Positions 1 to 4,617 are shown, numbered from the stretch's first letter. The stretch: 5,524 nucleotides of DNA from Desulfobacterales bacterium (GCA_020347085.1 CP070769.1:226166-231689), one strand, 5' to 3'. Notes: generated by a model not told the origin, from the letters alone. Program-made: numbers and translations.

Positions 1-75
1 ATAAGGCTAAAAGCTCTCTTTTGGGTGGTCCCGAAGGTGGTAGGTTGAGAGAACCTATAGCCTTATATGGGCTAT
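1..75. repeat. Nested inverted repeats at the left edge
   Basis: ATAAGGCTA (1-9) is complementary to TAGCCTTAT (58-66). Inside lies a perfect hairpin, TAGGTT (41-46) and AACCTA (52-57) around GAGAG. ATAGCC (57-62) can instead pair with GGCTAT (70-75), so two mutually exclusive folds are possible. The element starts at the window edge and may be cut off. No coding sequence is recognisable here. It could be a leader or attenuator of something to the left, or the end of a mobile element; the sequence does not decide. Confidence 0.4.
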
Positions 76-84
76 GGGAAATCC

Positions 85-155
85 GGGGTCACGGTCCATT
101 TCTGCTCAGGGACGGGGTTTTGCCTGCAGCAATAAAATTTTTCGCCACTGACCCC
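85..155. repeat. Inverted repeat GGGGTCA ... TGACCCC
   Basis: GGGGTCA at 85-91 is matched by TGACCCC at 149-155, enclosing 57 bases with a short internal GTCC/GGAC pairing. Ends of this type are reminiscent of short palindromic elements near IS200/REP-type transposases in this bacterial group, but no transposase is present in the window. The assignment to a mobile element is inference only. Confidence 0.3.
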
Positions 156-184
156 AAACTTTGAGGCGAGATAACACAACCGCG

Positions 185-316
185 TTATGAAGATCTTCGG
201 TCTTTACGTGAGACCATGAATGCAACCAAAAGAGCCACCCCTATCAGTGCAAGACCGGCCGGGATAGTGATGAGATCAATTCCACATGCCATCCACAAGT
301 GCCGCAACAGTGACAT
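185..316 (-). CDS. Possible 43-residue single-pass membrane peptide
   Basis: This is a short reading frame starting with ATG at 316-314. The predicted peptide begins MSLLRHLWMAC, has an uninterrupted hydrophobic stretch at about residues 15-35, and ends in a basic tail (SRKDRRSS). That pattern fits one membrane helix with the C-terminus in the cytoplasm. A GGGGAGG motif (331-325) stands 8 bases before the ATG at good Shine-Dalgarno distance. The motif belongs to the 140-bp repeat that begins two bases upstream of the start codon, and part of it lies in a hairpin stem. A longer frame from 466 would translate the repeat itself and is less credible. I recognise no family. The membrane-like composition is the main argument that it is real; it could also be fortuitous. 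Confidence 0.35.
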   Translation of the reverse strand: MSLLRHLWMACGIDLITIPAGLALIGVALLVAFMVSRKDRRSS

Positions 317-317
317 T

Positions 318-457
318 GTGAAGCCTCCCCGCCCTTCCGGGCGGGGGTTCTGGCTTGCGCCAGTGCTTCGCAGCCCGGAAAGGAAAACGGACATTTTTGT
401 ACAGCTCCCCTCGACCCCGCCCTTCCGGGCGGGGCTTGCGGGGAGCATGCCGGTCAA
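318..457. repeat. Double-hairpin repeat, copy A (140 bp)
   Basis: This intergenic repeat is nearly identical to 4305-4441. It contains three stems. Stem one is CCCCGCCC (327-334) with GGGCGGGG (339-346). Stem two is CTGGC (350-354) with GCCAG (359-363) around TTGC. Stem three is compound: GCTCCCC (404-410) with GGGGAGC (440-446) encloses CCCCGCCC (415-422) with GGGCGGGG (427-434). On the minus strand the two GC-rich stems carry GGAA loops, a GNRA-type tetraloop; on the plus strand they read TTCC. The central part (about 376-403) is unpaired and well conserved between the copies. No protein-coding sense is evident. It resembles REP/BIME or MITE-like non-autonomous elements; the family is unknown to me. 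Confidence 0.85.
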
Positions 458-516
458 AATCTCCATGTCGTTTTTGCAAATGATGTATGACGACTAACGA
501 ATACGAAGGGGAGAAT

Positions 517-604
517 TTGCAAGACTCATGCCGTTTTGAAATAGGTGAGAGGCTATATTTTCAGTTTCTCAGCGATATAGACCTGTGCGAGGCATGAACT
601 GCAA
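517..604. repeat. Nested inverted-repeat structure of 88 bases
   Basis: Four pairs of complementary segments are nested around one centre. They are TTGCA (517-521) with TGCAA (600-604), CATGCC (527-532) with GGCATG (591-596), AGGT (543-546) with ACCT (581-584), and CTATAT (553-558) with ATATAG (575-580). That is 21 potential base pairs. In addition, TGAGA (546-550) can pair with TCTCA (567-571), which would cross the innermost stem as an H-type pseudoknot. It could be a small structured RNA, a recombination site or a palindromic element. No attC-type terminal signatures are seen. Confidence 0.4.
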
Positions 605-626
605 CAGCGAGCGCATTCCCTGTAGC

Positions 627-650
627 GACTCGACTGAGCTCGTCGAAGTC
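627..650. repeat. Palindromic hairpin around GAGCTC
   Basis: GACT (627-630) pairs with AGTC (647-650), and CGAC (631-634) pairs with GTCG (642-645). One base is bulged and the loop is 7 bases, TGAGCTC. No T-run follows, so it is unlikely to be an intrinsic terminator. Short palindromes of this kind occur dispersed in many bacterial genomes; a repeat family is plausible but unproven here. Confidence 0.4.
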
Positions 651-744
651 TTGCCGCGGGGAGCTTCAATAATATCATGAATGCCCAGAAGAGACTGAGG
701 AGTCGCAGTCGAAGAGCTTTTCTTGGCTATGTGATCAAGGGGCA

Positions 745-793
745 GGGGTTTTACCTTGCGGCAGTACTGCGTGTCCGGGAGGCAGGCCGGTCA
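745..793. repeat. Degenerate, internally deleted third copy of the repeat
   Basis: Positions 745-778 follow the middle part of the repeat (compare 4330-4362), including the CCTTGCGGCAGT core. Positions 782-793 (GCAGGCCGGTCA) match the repeat's right end (GCATGCCGGTCA) with one difference. The central conserved block and the large right-hand hairpin are missing between them, and the left GC hairpin is absent or unrecognisable. This looks like an old, collapsed copy in the same orientation as the other two. Confidence 0.5.
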
Positions 794-969
794 GGATGCC
801 CACCCAGAGAAGCCCCGAAACCAAGCAAGGCCGCTACCGTTGAGTGGGCAGCTGCGGGTCATGAAGAAGGAGTCTTGGAATCGGGGCTTTTTCAGCTAAG
901 GGCACAACCAAACAGGACCTGTCCCTCTATTTCCCCTATCACAATGCCATAAAAAAGCAAGTCTACAGG

Positions 970-1212
970 TTACTTCTTCAATTCCCTGGCAATGTATACA
1001 CGAGGAAAACATTTACAGTAATACGAATCCTCATAAGACACCGAGAAGGGGCACGCGTACGATTGTGTTTCCAGGCACTCAGCAAATGATCCTAATCCAA
1101 TGTCTCTTGCTTTGCAGGTAAAACCGACTCCCGGCACGTGCCATTTAAAACCTGCGGGTAGTTTTAGTCCATTGATGGCTTTTTCTATAACCAGCATATT
1201 TGCATCTTTCAT
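970..1212 (-). CDS. Cys-rich conserved small protein, paralogue 1 (80 aa)
   Basis: This is a soluble 80-residue protein with no signal peptide or membrane segment. It aligns without gaps over its full length to the protein encoded at 1536-1778, with about 30 identical positions. Five cysteines are shared, at residues 33, 46, 54, 66 and 68. The C-terminal signature R-V-Y-I-A-x-x-L-K-K and the central A-x-D-I-G motif are also shared. The cysteine spacing suggests a metal site or disulfide-stabilised fold; that is inference. I recognise the type as a conserved hypothetical protein of Desulfobacterota, without known function. The start ATG (1212-1210) has only a weak GGCGGGG-type ribosome site; an in-frame ATG at residue 6 is an alternative. 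A promoter and direct repeats lie upstream (1264-1340). It is the more divergent of the pair, having lost the extra cysteines of the other copy at 18, 24 and 25. Confidence 0.8.
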   Translation of the reverse strand: MKDANMLVIEKAINGLKLPAGFKWHVPGVGFTCKARDIGLGSFAECLETQSYACPFSVSYEDSYYCKCFPRVYIARELKK

Positions 1213-1263
1213 CTTTGCCCCGCCTTGCCATGGTGTCTGTGCGCTGAGGTCATTTAGAGGTAT

Positions 1264-1293
1264 ATTTTATCGCAAACCTGATCGCACAGTCTA
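1264..1293 (-). promoter_or_regulatory. Candidate sigma-70-type promoter for paralogue 1
   Basis: On the minus strand, TAGACT (1293-1288, four of six matches to TTGACA) is followed after 18 bases by TAAAAT (1269-1264, five of six matches to TATAAT). The predicted transcript would start near 1257, about 45 bases before the ATG at 1212. The assignment rests on matching consensus boxes only. Confidence 0.4.
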
Positions 1294-1301
1294 TGAGACG
1301 T

Positions 1302-1340
1302 AATACCTATTTTGCTATAGGACAAAATACCTATTTTGCT
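1302..1340. repeat. Direct-repeat operator candidate AATACCTATTTTGCT x2
   Basis: The 15-base sequence AATACCTATTTTGCT occurs exactly at 1302-1316 and again at 1326-1340, a period of 24 bases. Part of the motif also occurs inverted in the spacer (CTATAGG, 1315-1321, against CCTAT). The pair ends 9 bases upstream of the candidate -35 box of the minus-strand gene. That is the usual place for an activator site, so a dimeric regulator may control paralogue 1. The regulator is not identifiable from the window. Confidence 0.55.
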
Positions 1341-1535
1341 GTAAATAAAAGGGAACCCGAACAGCAAGGGGTGTTACGATAGGGCTGGATAAAATTCACA
1401 CCGGCACAAAAACAAGCCCGTGAGTAGCAGGGTGTCCTTGGAAAACCGGGACTCTCAGGGGCATAGGACAGAAACCCAACAGAGCCTATCCGTCATATAT
1501 CCTAACACAATGGGTGGGGAAATCGGGGCTGTGGG
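1341..1535. other. Intergenic stretch between the two paralogues
   Basis: No reading frame of credible length or ribosome site is seen. The right part (1473-1535) resembles 906-969 and is the duplicated 3' flank of paralogue 2. The sequence also holds an ATAGG/CCTAT pairing (1464-1468 with 1485-1489). I could not match it to any riboswitch consensus I know. Confidence 0.4.
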
Positions 1536-1778
1536 TTACTTCTTCAATTTCTTAGCGATGTAAACACGCAGGGGGCAGCTACATAAATGCGAATGGCCAA
1601 AGGGGAATGCGAATATACATTCGAGGGGGTGTTCTTCCAAGCACTTTAGGAACGTTTCCATTCCAATATCTTCTGCTTGGCAGAGCTTCTCAAGCCCCTC
1701 CGTACAGCATTTGAAATCTTTGGGGCATTTTAGGTCGCCTATAGTTTCTTTTAGCTTTCTCTCAAGGTCTTGTTCCAT
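1536..1778 (-). CDS. Cys-rich conserved small protein, paralogue 2 (80 aa)
   Basis: This is an 80-residue soluble protein, gap-free paralogue of the one at 970-1212. It has eight cysteines: the five shared ones (33, 46, 54, 66, 68) plus Cys18 and the pair Cys24-Cys25. The shared A-x-D-I-G motif (35-39) is followed by F-x-x-C-L-E (43-48), and the end is L-R-V-Y-I-A-K-K-L-K-K. The N-terminus is charged and probably helical. The start ATG (1778-1776) is supported by an AGGTGA ribosome site about 6 bases upstream. The richer cysteine set suggests this copy is closer to the ancestral form. Function is unknown; metal binding or redox sensing is a guess from the cysteines. It is transcribed away from the histidine-kinase remnant, and its own promoter must lie within about 1790-1870. 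Confidence 0.85.
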   Translation of the reverse strand: MEQDLERKLKETIGDLKCPKDFKCCTEGLEKLCQAEDIGMETFLKCLEEHPLECIFAFPFGHSHLCSCPLRVYIAKKLKK

Positions 1779-1870
1779 GGGTAATCACCTTCCATCCAGG
1801 AAAGATGCTATCATTTGGCATAACCACTGAAAAAAGCAAAAACGTGGCCTGAAAAGACCCCTGGCAGCCC

Positions 1871-2119
1871 AAGGTTGAAGCCCACTCCCGGTATTTCCGT
1901 TACATTTAGACCTTTGAAGCGGTAACAGCATCCAACGTGCTGCGGTTTGATAGACAAGGTTTCCCGAATGTGGAGGATGCCGGCGCTGGTTTTGGGATGA
2001 CCAGCATGAAAGAACGAACCAAGCCTTCTGGCAGGTCATTTTCAGTCGAATCTAGGAAAGGAGCAGACTCCACGAACCGGGCGTTACGATTGCACCGAAG
2101 TGAACTATCTATTTCGTAA
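1871..2119 (+). pseudogene. Remnant of a sensor histidine kinase (HATPase C-terminal end)
   Basis: One frame, read through a TAG at 1907-1909, reproduces the end of a NarL-family sensor kinase ATPase domain. KVEAHSR resembles the N-box (N-V-x-K-H-S-R) with its catalytic Asn replaced. After the stop comes TFEAVTASNVLRFD, then RQGF in place of the D-x-G-x-G-F box. GAGFGMTSMKER is an intact G2 box. The run RSFSVESRKGADSTNRA corresponds to the usual G-G-S-F-x-I-E-S-x-x-G-x-G-T-T-I-R-A ending. The upstream four-helix, sensor and phospho-acceptor His parts are absent, and a further stop lies at 1850-1852. The piece is therefore non-functional. It is convergent with the response-regulator gene and overlaps its last 11 bases, although kinase and regulator genes usually run in the same direction. 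The identification is by motif recognition, not database search. Confidence 0.75.
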
Positions 2120-2765
2120 TCAGCCCTTTTTCCATGGCTAAGGCTGTCAGTGCAGAGGCATTGTGGAGGTCCAACTTTTGCATCAGATTCGCTCGGTGCT
2201 TCTCTACGGTTTTGACACTTACACAAAGGTAGTCGGCAATTTCCCTGTTCTTATAGCCCTCGGCAATTAACTTCAGCACCTGTCGCTCTCGGCGGGTAAG
2301 CGTGTCCCATGAGGAAACAGGTTTTTCACCCTTCTTCCCTTCCAAATACCCCTGTATGATCCTTTCTGAAATACCGGGACTGAGATAGGGCTTGCCGTCT
2401 AAAACAGTCTGGATCGCCATCATCAATTCAGGGTGGGAGGCGTCCTTTAAGACATATCCGTCTGCGCCGGCCTCAAGAGCGGCAATGACGTATTCCTCGG
2501 CCTTGTGAACTGTCAAAGCCACGACCTTTGTCTCTGGACATCGGTTCTTGACCTCTCGGATAGCGTCTACACCATTGATTCTGGGCATCGACAGATCCAC
2601 AAGGAGAAGGTCTGGTGTAAGTTTTTCGACGCACTGGATCGCATCTTTCCCATCTGCGGCCTCCGCAACCACTTCAAGACCCGGGGCCGATGATACCAGA
2701 GCCCGCAATCCTTCTCTGAGAATCGTGTAATCTTCAGCTATGACAATGCGCCTTTTCTTCGTCAT
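2109..2765 (-). CDS. NarL/FixJ-family response regulator (218 aa)
   Basis: This is a two-domain transcription factor of normal length for the family. The receiver domain (about 5-120) has the acidic pair Glu11-Asp12, phospho-acceptor Asp57 in LLLVDLSMP, switch Thr85 and Lys107 in VLKDA, so it should be phosphorylatable. After a linker, the LuxR-type helix-turn-helix (about 153-213) has LTRRERQVL (156-164) and the recognition helix region VSVKTVEKHRANLMQKL (182-198). It should bind DNA as a phosphorylation-dependent dimer in the cytoplasm. The start ATG (2765-2763) has only a weak GGGA site just upstream, but the receiver begins a few residues later, so no other start fits. The gene is divergent from the two receiver genes at 3044. 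No intact partner kinase is present; a kinase remnant lies tail to tail at its 3' end. Targets are unknown. Confidence 0.95.
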   Translation of the reverse strand: MTKKRRIVIAEDYTILREGLRALVSSAPGLEVVAEAADGKDAIQCVEKLTPDLLLVDLSMPRINGVDAIREVKNRCPETKVVALTVHKAEEYVIAALEAGADGYVLKDASHPELMMAIQTVLDGKPYLSPGISERIIQGYLEGKKGEKPVSSWDTLTRRERQVLKLIAEGYKNREIADYLCVSVKTVEKHRANLMQKLDLHNASALTALAMEKGLITK

Positions 2766-2929
2766 TATCCCATTTAACGACAGGGGAAGTTGTGCTCAAA
2801 AAAAATCGGACCAACAGGCTTGGTTAAAAAATACTGTTAAATCTCACCCTAAATACAGTGTATACCCCATTTACCACGCTAGTTTGGTTAGGTAAAGAAT
2901 AATCAACAATTCGATTGAAACACCCTACG

Positions 2930-2991
2930 GTCCCGATGAATCCAGACATATCGGGACAGATCGGGACACGGAATGGGCTCGCTGGTATAGT
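2930..2991 (+). promoter_or_regulatory. Promoter with three GTCCCGAT/ATCGGGAC half-sites
   Basis: GTCCCGAT (2930-2937) is inverted relative to ATCGGGAC (2950-2957), and a further direct copy follows at 2960-2967, exactly 10 bases on. GGGACA (2963-2968) within the last copy is a plausible -35 box. After exactly 17 bases comes TATAGT (2986-2991), five of six matches to the -10 consensus. A regulator bound here would cover or touch RNA polymerase at -35. The 10-base period places the two direct half-sites on the same face of the helix. The downstream gene starts at 3044. Confidence 0.5.
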
Positions 2992-3043
2992 TCGGGAGGA
3001 GTTGATGTCCACACCAACAACTTGGCTTTTGGGGGAAATCAGA

Positions 3044-3424
3044 ATGTTTAAAACATTAATCGTAGAAGACAATAATACCTTCAGGCAGTCACTCAAAGCC
3101 ACGTTGGGAACGGAGTTTCCCCTCATGGTCATTGATGAGGCAGCGGAGGGAAATGAGGCCATGGAGAAGGTCAGAACCTTTCGGCCTGACCTGATCTTTA
3201 TGGACATCAAGTTGCCCGGGGAAACCGGCCTCGACCTAACCAAAAAAATTAAGGCAGCGGATCCCAGCATCCTTATTATCATCCTTACGAGTTATGACCT
3301 GCCGGAATATCGAGAGGCTGCGCAGCAGTATGGTGCCGACTATTTTATCTCAAAAGGTTCATCCACCAGGGACGAGATTTTGGAACTGGTTCAATCGATT
3401 TTGTCAGACCGAGGGCTCGATTAG
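3044..3424 (+). CDS. Single-domain response regulator (receiver only, 126 aa)
   Basis: This is a complete receiver domain with no output domain. Acidic pair Glu8-Asp9, phospho-acceptor Asp54 in IFMDIKLPG, Thr82 in ILTSYD and Lys104 in ISKGS are all present. Such proteins act as phosphate relays or by protein contact, as CheY and Spo0F do; the partner here is unknown. The ATG at 3044 directly precedes the first beta strand (MFKTLIVEDN) and has GGGGGA 7 bases upstream. An in-frame ATG at 3005 with a stronger GGGAGGAG site would add 13 residues. It would, however, place its ribosome site at the predicted transcript start, so I prefer 3044. The next receiver gene follows after 25 bases, indicating an operon. 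Confidence 0.9.
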   Translation: MFKTLIVEDNNTFRQSLKATLGTEFPLMVIDEAAEGNEAMEKVRTFRPDLIFMDIKLPGETGLDLTKKIKAADPSILIIILTSYDLPEYREAAQQYGADYFISKGSSTRDEILELVQSILSDRGLD

Positions 3425-3449
3425 CACGGTCCAGAAAGGGAGAGACACC

Positions 3450-3878
3450 GTGGCAAACGTCCTGATCGTAGATGACCAATCATGTATTCGATCATTCTTG
3501 TCAGAAGAACTCATTTGTGAGGGGTACCAAGTCACCAGTGCAGGTAGTCGCGAGTCACTCATGGGACACCTCAGATCTTCAAACTTTGATTTGGTGCTGC
3601 TCGATCTGTATCTGGACGGCCCTGACGGTTTTGAGCTGCTCAGTACGATCAAGCAGGAATATCCTGATCTGCCGGTCCTTGTTGTAACCGCTTATGATAG
3701 CTTCGCGGACGACCCAAGGCTGTCTAAAGCCGCGGGCTATTTTGTGAAGAGCACGGACCTTGACCCACTCAAAGAAAAAATAGCCGATGTTCTCCAGAGG
3801 AAGGAGGTTCGTCAGGCCAAGGTAGAGGACAGGCCACACATTCGCCTTGGGAGCTTGGCCAGCGCACCCCAGACATAG
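3450..3878 (+). CDS. Second single-domain response regulator (142 aa)
   Basis: This is a receiver domain (about 1-118) with Asp8-Asp9, phospho-acceptor Asp52 in LVLLDLYLDGPDG, Thr80 in VVTAYD and Lys100 in YFVKS. A polar, basic C-terminal tail of about 25 residues follows, with no DNA-binding or enzymatic domain. The start is GTG (3450-3452), supported by GGGAGAG just upstream and by the receiver beginning at once (MANVLIVDDQ). A longer open frame reaches back to 3294, but it overlaps the previous gene and has no receiver sequence. It is co-transcribed with the receiver gene at 3044. The two receivers are not close copies, which suggests two steps or two partners in a relay rather than a recent duplication. 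Confidence 0.9.
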   Translation: MANVLIVDDQSCIRSFLSEELICEGYQVTSAGSRESLMGHLRSSNFDLVLLDLYLDGPDGFELLSTIKQEYPDLPVLVVTAYDSFADDPRLSKAAGYFVKSTDLDPLKEKIADVLQRKEVRQAKVEDRPHIRLGSLASAPQT

Positions 3879-3932
3879 TAAACCACAGAGCATGCGGGGT
3901 CCATCCCGATGCGTTCTGACAAGGAGGTCTTG

Positions 3933-4175
3933 ATGAGAAGGAGACCTAAACCCGTCCAAAAGTCAGGTAATAAGAACATTTGTTGCCCTTTCTACGGGGA
4001 TTGCCTCGACCATGCTGCCAAACGTCACTGGCAATCTTGGGATTGTTCCGAATGCCCGCATAAACAGAAAAAGCAACCAATAAGAGCAGACCAAATCACT
4101 GATGGATTTGGCCCGTATTGTGAGTTGCCGTCAGGGATCGCTCGCCACATCCGGGAAAGCCAAGGTGCCGTGTGA
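3933..4175 (+). CDS. Small putative zinc-binding protein (80 aa)
   Basis: This is a basic, soluble protein with C-C-P-F-Y-G-D-C at residues 17-24 followed by C-S-E-C at 38-41, between which lies L-D-x-A-A-x-x-x-W-x-x-W. The C-x5-C ... C-x2-C layout suggests a four-cysteine zinc site. A fifth free cysteine is at 63. I recall similar short Cys/Trp domains as conserved hypotheticals in Desulfobacterota, but know no function. The start at 3933 is decided by a perfect AAGGAGG (3921-3927) five bases upstream; the in-frame ATG at 3909 would place that site inside the gene. It follows the second receiver after 54 bases on the same strand and is probably the last gene of that operon, hence perhaps linked to its signalling. 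Confidence 0.8.
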   Translation: MRRRPKPVQKSGNKNICCPFYGDCLDHAAKRHWQSWDCSECPHKQKKQPIRADQITDGFGPYCELPSGIARHIRESQGAV

Positions 4176-4304
4176 ATGCCGGGCAGAACTTTGTAACCGT
4201 TGGAATTAGTGATGTGGCGTGCCTGAGTGTTCCGGCCCACCCTATTTCTATCTCGCGACCCGCAGCCTAGGAGGCCGAGAAGAAAACATTGAGATTGTTG
4301 GTAA

Positions 4305-4441
4305 GTGAAGCCTCCCCGCCCTTCGGGGGGGTTCTGCCTTGCGGCAGTGCTTCGCACCCCGGAAAGGAAAACGGACATTTTTGTATAGCTCCCCTCGACC
4401 CCGCCCTTCCGGGCGGGGCTTCCGGGGAGCATGCCGGTCAA
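4305..4441. repeat. Double-hairpin repeat, copy B (137 bp)
   Basis: This is the second copy of the repeat at 318-457, in the same orientation. It has about five substitutions and is 3 bases shorter, all of that in the first hairpin. The second stem reads CTGCC (4334-4338) TTGC GGCAG (4343-4347), where copy A has CTGGC/GCCAG, a compensatory change of one base pair. The large right hairpin (4388-4430) is fully preserved. It lies between the 80-residue zinc-protein gene and the perR promoter. Reading frames through it (minus 4025-4444 and 4248-4505) mirror those in copy A and are artefacts of the repeat. Confidence 0.85.
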
Positions 4442-4538
4442 CAATCATTTGTCCTCCGCAGGGTACAGGTGCAAAAGGGAAAACCTTAGAGTCAACTCGG
4501 CTCAAATAGAAAGCTTCTAGTTTTTTTTGAATGCACCC

Positions 4539-4587
4539 TTGACAAAGTGATCGGTGAAGTGAATATTTCTTGTAATAACAGTTACTA
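4539..4587 (+). promoter_or_regulatory. perR-dfx promoter with 7-1-7 Fur-family operator
   Basis: TTGACA (4539-4544) is a perfect -35 box. AATATT (4562-4567) follows after 17 bases as a fair -10 box. A run of eight T (4521-4528) upstream may act as an UP-type element. TAATAACAGTTACTA (4573-4587) is a 7-1-7 inverted repeat with one mismatched pair, the geometry of PerR/Fur boxes. It overlaps the expected transcript start and lies 27 bases before the start codon. Autorepression by the PerR-type protein is the simple reading. Confidence 0.7.
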
Positions 4588-4600
4588 TTATCATTGGGCA

Positions 4601-4617
4601 GGAGGGGCCATCCGTTG
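4601..4617 (+). promoter_or_regulatory. Ribosome binding site that fixes a TTG start for perR
   Basis: GGAGGGG (4601-4607) lies 7 bases before TTG (4615-4617). An earlier in-frame TTG at 4594 would put this site inside the coding sequence and has no site of its own, so 4615 is the likely start. A TTG start may keep regulator levels low. Confidence 0.75.

Larger units (their letters stand above)
458..969. other. Gene-free region with structured repeats
   Basis: I see no convincing gene in these 512 bases. The open frame at 677-952 (plus) lacks a convincing ribosome binding site, crosses the degenerate repeat at 745-793 and reads as low-complexity basic sequence. Three structures are listed separately: the nested stems at 517-604, a hairpin at 627-650 and the degenerate repeat. 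The right end (906-969) resembles 1473-1535 and is the 3' flank of a duplicated gene. Confidence 0.6.

Noticed and set aside
216..497. Open frames through repeat copy A (216-497 plus, 276-479 minus, 185-466 minus full length)
   Set aside because: They translate the repeat, and equivalent frames appear in copy B; the sequence is constrained by hairpins, not by protein. Only the 43-codon part outside the repeat was kept, with low confidence.
517..604. Integron attC site
   Set aside because: Nested stems are present, but the terminal core-site signatures (GTTRRRY and its inverse) are not found at the ends and no integrase or cassette array is seen.
677..952. 91-codon plus-strand frame
   Set aside because: It has no good ribosome site, a basic low-complexity translation, and crosses a degenerate repeat and a duplicated 3' flank.
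1302..1340. CRISPR array
   Set aside because: There are only two 15-base units with a 9-base spacer and no cas genes; operator-like direct repeats fit better.
2915..3043. Upstream starts for the first receiver gene (TTG 2915, ATG 3005)
   Set aside because: The 2915 start would translate the promoter and operator repeats. The ATG at 3005 has a good ribosome site but adds 13 residues before the receiver fold and conflicts with the predicted transcript start. It remains a real alternative.
2824..3282. 152-codon minus-strand frame
   Set aside because: It is antisense to the receiver gene at 3044 and its promoter region; the plus-strand frame has full receiver motifs.
4025..4505. Minus-strand frames 4025-4444 and 4248-4505 and plus frame 4289-4489
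   Set aside because: They cross repeat copy B, and the first also runs antisense into the Cys-rich protein gene. No ribosome site or family motif is seen.
4507..4528. TAGAA-AGC-TTCTA hairpin followed by eight T as a terminator
   Set aside because: The stem is short and AT-rich, so too weak for a confident intrinsic terminator. The T-run is 10 bases before the perR -35 box and may serve the promoter instead.
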